Part shown: one piece after another, positions 28,580 to 32,539 of the stretch
Layout of the letters: every line of letters begins with the position of its first letter
How positions within the stretch are numbered: position 1 is the stretch's first letter
Source: a bacterium
GTDB taxonomy: Bacteria > Patescibacteriota > Microgenomatia > UBA1406 > GWC2-37-13
Length of the DNA: 32,539 bases
Assembly (NCBI GenBank): GCA_030647255.1
Contig: JAUSJK010000048.1
Coordinates: 1 to 32,539, forward strand
Direction of reading: 5' to 3'
The notes under the pieces: generated by a model
Told to the model about the DNA's origin: nothing
The model's database searches: none
The model's input: only the letters and a program-made list of their open reading frames with translations
Position numbers and translations under genes: made by a program

Positions 28580-29173
28580 CTAGATGAAGAGTTTGAGAAT
28601 TTGAAAATCTTTTTCCAGCTCTTTCTTGCTGGAGTTTTTGTACAGAGCGACTGCCGGATGGTACAAAGGTATTATTTTTATCTTTCCGTATGACGCTTGA
28701 GTATCGAGATCTTTTCCGTGAAGTTGACTGATGGGCATATCTTTTTCTGGCATGCTAAATTTCTCTAAAATGAATTTCATTGAGAATCTTCCGAGAGTGG
28801 CAATAGCAGAAGGTTTGATTATCTCAATCTGTCTCTCCAGAAAAGGGGAGTAGAGTTCTATCTCGACAGGTAAAGGGTCTCTGTTTCCAGGAGGGCGATC
28901 CTTAACAATGTTTGTTACGTAAACTTCTTTTCTATCAAGATTGATAGACCGCAAAAGCTCATCGAGTATTCTTCCCGCCGCACCGCAAAAAGGACGGGCA
29001 GTTTTGGCTTCGTTTTCACCGGGAGCTTCGCCGATAAATATAATTTTGGCATCATGGTTGCCTTCGCCGATGACAGGATAGTATTTATTTTTCACCCGAT
29101 ACTCATACAAAGGTGATTCTTTTAAATTCAATATTTCATCCCTTATTTTTTTCAGTTGATCGGACTTTGACAT
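28580..29173 (-). CDS. Family-4-type uracil-DNA glycosylase homologue lacking Fe-S cysteines
   Basis: The 197-residue protein matches the family-4 (UdgA) fold: F-I-G-E-A-P-G-x-x-E (about 48-57), P-F-C-G-A-A-G-R-I-L-D-E-L-L, Y-V-T-N-I-V-K, R-P-P-G-N-R-D-P, and Y-H-P-A-V-A-L (about 165). The family removes uracil from DNA. Four cysteines normally bind a [4Fe-4S] cluster; at those positions this protein has no N-terminal C-x2-C pair (ESPLYEYR instead of a CPLY-type stretch), Asp in KDRPP instead of KCRPP, and Tyr in ELYSPFL instead of a Cys. The start is ATG 29173, since a TATAAT is 7 nt upstream; a longer frame to 29218 lacks support. Confidence 0.85.
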   Translation of the reverse strand: MSKSDQLKKIRDEILNLKESPLYEYRVKNKYYPVIGEGNHDAKIIFIGEAPGENEAKTARPFCGAAGRILDELLRSINLDRKEVYVTNIVKDRPPGNRDPLPVEIELYSPFLERQIEIIKPSAIATLGRFSMKFILEKFSMPEKDMPISQLHGKDLDTQASYGKIKIIPLYHPAVALYKNSSKKELEKDFQILKLFI

Positions 29174-29180
29174 GCGTATA

Positions 29181-29186
29181 ATTATA
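29181..29186 (-). promoter_or_regulatory. -10 element of the uracil-DNA glycosylase gene
   Basis: Minus-strand TATAAT, 7 nt before ATG 29173. Confidence 0.45.
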
Positions 29187-29222
29187 CCTCGTAACTCGCA
29201 ACATGTAACTTGTAACATTCTA

Positions 29223-29327
29223 TGTCATCCTGGTAAGTCCTTCGGCTTTGCTCAGGACGCATCCAGGATCGTTATCAACGAATTAACTACGATTCTGGAG
29301 TCGTCGTTCCTCCTCCCCAGAATGACG
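29223..29327. repeat. Palindromic MITE-like element, copy C
   Basis: The ends TGTCATCCTGG (29223-29233) and CCAGAATGACG (29317-29327) match those of copy B. The body has GTCCTTCGGCTTTGCTCAGGAC, an internal hairpin with a 5-bp GTCCT/AGGAC stem, then CCAGGATCGTT paired with ACGATTCTGG, so the RNA or single-stranded DNA would fold into several stems. It lacks the 28-bp GC-rich insert of copy B. It lies between the divergent glycosylase and small-membrane-protein genes. Confidence 0.7.
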
Positions 29328-29389
29328 ACGTGCCTACTACTTTTTAATACAAAATACGAAATACTTTTTATTCACTACTTATCCCGATG

Positions 29390-29395
29390 TATACT
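29390..29395 (+). promoter_or_regulatory. -10 element of the small membrane protein gene
   Basis: TATACT with exactly 6 nt to ATG 29402. It argues against the in-frame ATG at 29387, which would overlap this box. Confidence 0.5.
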
Positions 29396-29401
29396 ACTCT
29401 C

Positions 29402-29599
29402 ATGAGCGAAAGAGAATCTGAGACTAATAAACCAAAAGATATAGTTGATCCTTTTGCTAATCTTCAAGCGCTACTGAAGAGAATAGTTGAGTTTCTTCTT
29501 CAAGGATTTAATACAGTAGTTATTGCCGGAGGAATTATATTTCTTTTTATTTTAGCTCTCCTGTATGTTCTGTTTAAAATATTAGGATTTGGCGGATAG
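29402..29599 (+). CDS. Small single-span membrane protein
   Basis: The 65-residue protein starts at ATG 29402 with a charged, polar N terminus (MSERESETNKPKDIVDPF), a short amphipathic helix, and one long hydrophobic helix (about residues 37-61) ending in G-F-G-G. No family is recognised. Its topology is probably N-in, C-out. The stop codon lies one base before that of the convergent CcdA-TlpA gene. No function is suggested by context. Confidence 0.55.
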   Translation: MSERESETNKPKDIVDPFANLQALLKRIVEFLLQGFNTVVIAGGIIFLFILALLYVLFKILGFGG

Positions 29600-29600
29600 A

Positions 29601-30899
29601 TTATTCTTTCAATAAATCCTGAATCGATCGTTCCATGATGTCATAATCGCCGGCCGTCTGGACGGAATAACGGATAAAACCTTTTTTATCGATGAGGTAT
29701 TCGCTGGGAAAAGAGCGATTATTATACATGTCCCACATAGTATAGTTATTATCCACTCCAACAGGATACGAAACCTGATATTGGTCGATGATTTTTTGAA
29801 TATTTTCTATGGACTTGGCTTCTTCATACCCGGGAGTATGGATAGCAACCACTTCAAATCCTTGAGATTTATATTTTCTCAACCAATCGTTTTTATACGC
29901 GATGCCAGGTAAACAAGGGGCGCAAGTATATGACCAAAAATCAAGAAGTACTACCTTACCTCTCAAAGAGGAGAGTGAATAATTTTCGGGAGTATTCGTA
30001 TTGAGCCAGTTTGTTAACCCGCGTATTTCTTTGGAGAATCCTAAGTTTGGAAGTGATGATGCATATCTTGAGGGCACAGACGTCGGGTAAATAGGGACAA
30101 TGTTAGTGAGGTTTTTTTGGGGAAGTAAAGAGAGATTGATTCTTTTCTCTTTGAGAAGCTGGAGTTTGAATTCAAATTGTTGCTGAGCATTGAGGTCGTA
30201 ATTCTGCTGTAAATCTAAAAAAATGGGAAATCTTTCTAAGAAATATGTCTGGATGATTTTATCGTAATTCGTAAACATCAGTACTGCAGATAAAAGAATA
30301 ATATAGCCGAAAAACTGTTGGATCCGATGAGTGTAACGAAGGAAAAATGGATGATGTTCTGCTAACCAATTTTCTCCAAACGATAAAATAAGAATAGGAA
30401 CTCCCACACCGAGAGCATAAAAAAAGATAATAAAAAAAGAAAAGGAAGTTACTTTCTGTGAGGCGGCCAATAATGATATGGTAGCCAAAATAGGACCGGT
30501 ACAAGGTGTCCATAATATTCCGAGAGATGCTCCTGTGAGGAACCCTTCAATAGTACCCGTTCTATCTGTAGTGTGTATGCGATGTGAGGCAAGTAGTCGG
30601 CTTAAATTTCCTTCAACAAACTCTGATATGCGGGGAACAACCATAATAAGGCCGGAAATAAAGATCACGCCGATACTTATAACCCGAAATATATGAGGAT
30701 CGATATTGAGTATTTTCATCAGATTGGAGAATGATAGAGTGACTAAGGTGAAAGTGCTCACTATACCCGCGGTTATCGCAAACGGTCTCCATTTTCCTGC
30801 CTTGACCGAAGAGGAGATAATGACCGGAAGTATGGGCCAGATACAGGGCGAGAGAATTGTTATTATGCCAGATATAAAAGAAGCTCCATATATAAACAT
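29601..30899 (-). CDS. CcdA/DsbD-type membrane domain fused to TlpA-like thioredoxin
   Basis: This 432-residue protein has a CcdA-like transporter domain (about residues 1-215, six helices) with the two redox cysteines in S-P-C-I-W-P-I-L-P (Cys19) and T-P-C-T-G-P-I-L (Cys133). An external linker follows, then a thioredoxin-fold domain with Cys326 and Cys329 in W-S-Y-T-C-A-P-C-L-P-G and a late cis-Pro (SFPSEYLIDKKG). It carries reducing power across the membrane and hands it to the outer thioredoxin domain, as in DipZ/DsbD-like proteins, to keep extracellular disulphides or cytochrome sites reduced. The start codon is 4 nt after the flavodoxin stop codon; the two genes form a likely redox operon. 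TACGAT stands 6 nt before the ATG but lies within flavodoxin coding sequence. Confidence 0.88.
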   Translation of the reverse strand: MFIYGASFISGIITILSPCIWPILPVIISSSVKAGKWRPFAITAGIVSTFTLVTLSFSNLMKILNIDPHIFRVISIGVIFISGLIMVVPRISEFVEGNLSRLLASHRIHTTDRTGTIEGFLTGASLGILWTPCTGPILATISLLAASQKVTSFSFFIIFFYALGVGVPILILSFGENWLAEHHPFFLRYTHRIQQFFGYIILLSAVLMFTNYDKIIQTYFLERFPIFLDLQQNYDLNAQQQFEFKLQLLKEKRINLSLLPQKNLTNIVPIYPTSVPSRYASSLPNLGFSKEIRGLTNWLNTNTPENYSLSSLRGKVVLLDFWSYTCAPCLPGIAYKNDWLRKYKSQGFEVVAIHTPGYEEAKSIENIQKIIDQYQVSYPVGVDNNYTMWDMYNNRSFPSEYLIDKKGFIRYSVQTAGDYDIMERSIQDLLKE

Positions 30900-30903
30900 A
30901 TAC

Positions 30904-31356
30904 TTATCGTATCAAAAGTTTTTTCGACCAGGCGGTTAGTTCCTGTGTATACTTCTCCTGATTTACAAAAAATCCATCGATACGAAGAGATTCTACAGCA
31001 AGTAGACCATGTGCTTTCTTTACAAATTCTTCCAGATGGTCGACAGCTCCGCAGAAATGAGCGTATGACGAGTCTCCCAATCCAAAGATGGCGAATTTTT
31101 TATTATCGAAAGTTTTATCTTGCATATGAGACATAAACTGCATAAAGTCGATATGAGGTTGCCCGTCCTGTCCTTCATGTTCCCATGAGGGGGATCCCAT
31201 AAGGATAATATCATACCCATTCATTCCTTCGAAATTTATTTCTGCAGGGTTAGAAAGAGTCACAGTATGCCCGGCTTTTTTCAGTTCTGTTTCAACAATT
31301 TGTGCAGCAGTCTGTGTGCCTCCAGAATATGTCGCAAAAAGAATAAGAATATTCAT
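30904..31356 (-). CDS. Flavodoxin
   Basis: The 150-residue flavodoxin has the FMN phosphate loop T-Y-S-G-G-T-Q-T near residues 9-16, G-S-P-S-W-E-H-E-G-Q-D-G near residues 54-65 and F-G-L-G-D-S-S-Y-A-H-F-C-G-A-V-D (about 90-105), which closes over the isoalloxazine ring. Length and motifs are those of short-chain flavodoxins. It carries electrons in the cytoplasm. It lies directly upstream of the CcdA-TlpA gene, and could act as an electron donor, although CcdA-type proteins normally use thioredoxin; that link is an inference. A TATAAT box lies 8 nt before the ATG. Confidence 0.88.
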   Translation of the reverse strand: MNILILFATYSGGTQTAAQIVETELKKAGHTVTLSNPAEINFEGMNGYDIILMGSPSWEHEGQDGQPHIDFMQFMSHMQDKTFDNKKFAIFGLGDSSYAHFCGAVDHLEEFVKKAHGLLAVESLRIDGFFVNQEKYTQELTAWSKKLLIR

Positions 31357-31364
31357 ACAGTGAA

Positions 31365-31370
31365 ATTATA
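31365..31370 (-). promoter_or_regulatory. -10 element of the flavodoxin-CcdA operon
   Basis: Minus-strand TATAAT with 8 nt to ATG 31356. Confidence 0.45.
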
Positions 31371-31391
31371 CTATTTTTTTCTTGATACTTC

Positions 31392-31420
31392 TTGAAAATC
31401 GAAGTATTTAGACCTATACT
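31392..31420 (+). promoter_or_regulatory. Promoter of the Cys-rich mini-protein gene
   Basis: TTGAAA (31392-31397), 17-nt spacer, TATACT (31415-31420). The expected start is about 23 nt before ATG 31450, so this transcript has a short leader but no Shine-Dalgarno sequence. Confidence 0.45.
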
Positions 31421-31449
31421 CAAGTCATATATCAGTTTTTTTAGTTCCT

Positions 31450-31644
31450 ATGTGTTATAACTGTGGGTGTGGAATTAACGATGACGATATGGGAAAAGGT
31501 AAAGTGTCGGAGGGAGGAGGATCATTAACAGAGGCTGATTTCGAGAAAATAGCCAAAGAGTGGGGGATGAGTGTGGAAGATACCAAAAAGAACACATATA
31601 AGTTGCTTCAGCAGGAAGTAGGAAGTAAAGATAAGGAAAAATAA
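31450..31644 (+). CDS. Cys-rich mini-protein (MCYNCGCG type)
   Basis: The 64-residue protein begins MCYNCGCGINDDDMGKGKV: three cysteines in C-x2-C-x-C at the very N terminus with a following acidic cluster, then a helical C-terminal half (ADFEKIAKEWGMSVEDTKKNTYKLL). The cysteine cluster plus aspartates could bind iron, zinc or an Fe-S cluster. No established function is known to me. It shares the small-size, N-terminal-Cys plan with the protein at 9586, but the two are not clearly related. The promoter at 31392 is well formed. Confidence 0.55.
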   Translation: MCYNCGCGINDDDMGKGKVSEGGGSLTEADFEKIAKEWGMSVEDTKKNTYKLLQQEVGSKDKEK

Positions 31645-31709
31645 TACTTGCGGACTAAATTATTAAAATCTATTGAAGATATAATCTTGTTCTGGACAAT
31701 TATAAATAA

Positions 31710-32539
31710 TTACTCTACAAAATAGTCTTTGAGACTACTCCTTTTTATTTTTCCTGTAAAAGTTCTTTGTATATTTGATTTAGACAGCGATATATATTTT
31801 GATGGCTGTTCATAGGGTATTAAACCTTCAATTTCAGAAGGTATTATATGCTCTACCCCATCTTTCCATACAAGCACTGCTCCTATAATTTCACCATATC
31901 TTTCATCCGGTAGACCGACCACAATAGTGTCTACTAAGTTAATAATAGATTTTAATATTTTCTGTTCTATTGCTAAAGGGGATATTTTGATGCCACCTTT
32001 ATTAATTATTTCATCAATTCTCCCTTTTGTGAAGAAATACTTTTTATCATTTATTATCTTCCAGAAGCCGTAATCACCTGTATGAAACCATCCAAACTTA
32101 AATGCTTGTAATGTTTTATGTTTATTATTAATATAACCTTTCATAATTATCGGTCCCCTGACACAGATCTCACCTAAGATATCTGTTCCCACAGGTTCTC
32201 CTTTGTTATTTAGTATTATTACGTTTGTATATTTTAATTCATGACCAATAGTATTCAACTTAACAAGCCTGAGATATTCTTTTTCTTTTATATTCACATC
32301 TATTCCTGTAGAACGCATTGACGTTTCGGTATTTCCGAACGCCTGGAAAAGTTTTACAGTAAAAGTATTATAAAAGTTTATTACTACGTCCGGATTTACT
32401 GGTGAAGAGCCTATTTGTATTCCTTTGAAAGTATGATTTTTTTTAATAAAATTAATAGATTCATTTGATATGTTAACTCTTAATAGATCAGAAGCTATTA
32501 ATGGGATTATTGAAGAAGTAGTTGCATTATTTTTAATTG
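31710..32539 (-). CDS. AMP-forming acyl-CoA synthetase/ligase (ANL superfamily), C-terminal part
   Basis: The frame is open from the window edge to the stop at 31710, so this is the C-terminal 276 residues of a longer protein (full length usually about 500). The first in-frame ATG (32318) is internal: upstream codons read V-K-L-F-Q-A-F-G-N-T-E-T-S, which is motif A5 of the superfamily. Later motifs are W-F-H-T-G-D-Y-G-F-W (A7), G-R-I-D-E-I-I-N-K-G-G-I-K-I-S-P (A8) and the catalytic lysine in F-T-G-K-I-K-R (A10). It would activate a carboxylic acid as an adenylate and form a thioester. It is noticeably more AT-rich than most neighbours. Confidence 0.85.
   Translation of the reverse strand, partial: IKNNATTSSIIPLIASDLLRVNISNESINFIKKNHTFKGIQIGSSPVNPDVVINFYNTFTVKLFQAFGNTETSMRSTGIDVNIKEKEYLRLVKLNTIGHELKYTNVIILNNKGEPVGTDILGEICVRGPIIMKGYINNKHKTLQAFKFGWFHTGDYGFWKIINDKKYFFTKGRIDEIINKGGIKISPLAIEQKILKSIINLVDTIVVGLPDERYGEIIGAVLVWKDGVEHIIPSEIEGLIPYEQPSKYISLSKSNIQRTFTGKIKRSSLKDYFVE

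Noticed and set aside
8413-29327. CRISPR array
   Set aside because: The three repeat copies are palindromic, differ in length, are kilobases apart and have no regular spacers; no cas gene is present.
31710-32318. Treating ATG 32318 as the start of a complete 202-residue protein
   Set aside because: Codons before this ATG continue in frame to the window edge and encode the conserved F-G-N-T-E-T-S motif of acyl-CoA ligases, so the gene is cut by the window.
1-32539. tRNA or rRNA genes
   Set aside because: I looked for T-loop and D-loop patterns and conserved rRNA stretches by eye and found none with a plausible cloverleaf; a covariance-model search would settle this.

Overview
This window looks like a stretch of chromosome from a low-GC, gene-dense bacterium of the Candidate Phyla Radiation (Patescibacteria, most likely a Microgenomates-type lineage). 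The lineage call is an inference from gene content: many small envelope proteins with one membrane anchor, MurJ, VanW-like and YkuD wall proteins, CcdA-thioredoxin fusion, DUF2079, DUF4230 and DUF4349 proteins, and tiny Cys-rich proteins. TGA is used as an ordinary stop (for example at 996-998), so this is not a code-25 lineage. Convergent genes often end within 1-20 bases of each other, and no tRNA, rRNA, CRISPR array or transposase was found.

Layout. 1-300: edge of a minus-strand gene with an Rrf2-like N terminus, under a promoter that contains a perfect dyad. 300-1830: a lone CruF-like membrane protein, a SET-domain protein with post-SET cysteines, and a DUF1801-like gene remnant. 1831-7225 (minus): MgtA-like P-type ATPase, MurJ preceded by an unannotated 42-residue membrane peptide, and a C39 peptidase-TPR protein. 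7349-8441: two P-loop kinases, the second ending inside a palindromic repeat. 8614-14998: small envelope, metal or stress-type proteins, a cupin, an O6-alkylguanine methyltransferase, a divergent VanW-like/L,D-transpeptidase pair, GNAT, DUF4230, a Cdd1-type HhH protein and a Nudix-like protein. 15041-18859: EamA transporter, an orphan protein, two HAD phosphatases and RmlC. 19076-23314: DUF4349 protein, an OmpR-type two-component system, a secreted alpha/beta hydrolase and a cupredoxin. 23330-27403: two SAM methyltransferases, a DUF2079 membrane protein and a patatin. 27454-31356: KamA-type aminomutase, family-4-like uracil-DNA glycosylase, small membrane protein, CcdA-TlpA fusion and flavodoxin. 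31450 to the end: a Cys-rich mini-protein and the C-terminal part of an AMP-forming acyl-CoA ligase.

Three observations stand out. First, most genes have a -10-like hexamer placed so that transcription should begin at or within a few bases of the start codon (spacer exactly 6 nt in about fifteen cases), suggesting leaderless mRNA as the default, while three small-protein genes instead carry strong Shine-Dalgarno sequences. Second, 11-bp-period direct repeats built on TTTCAG/TTCTCAG sit at the -35 position of both the response-regulator gene and the downstream hydrolase gene, which predicts an autoregulated two-component regulon. Third, the uracil-DNA glycosylase homologue has lost all four cysteines that normally hold its [4Fe-4S] cluster. 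A dispersed palindromic element (three copies, 8413-8562, 18886-19021, 29223-29327) is the only mobile-like DNA.
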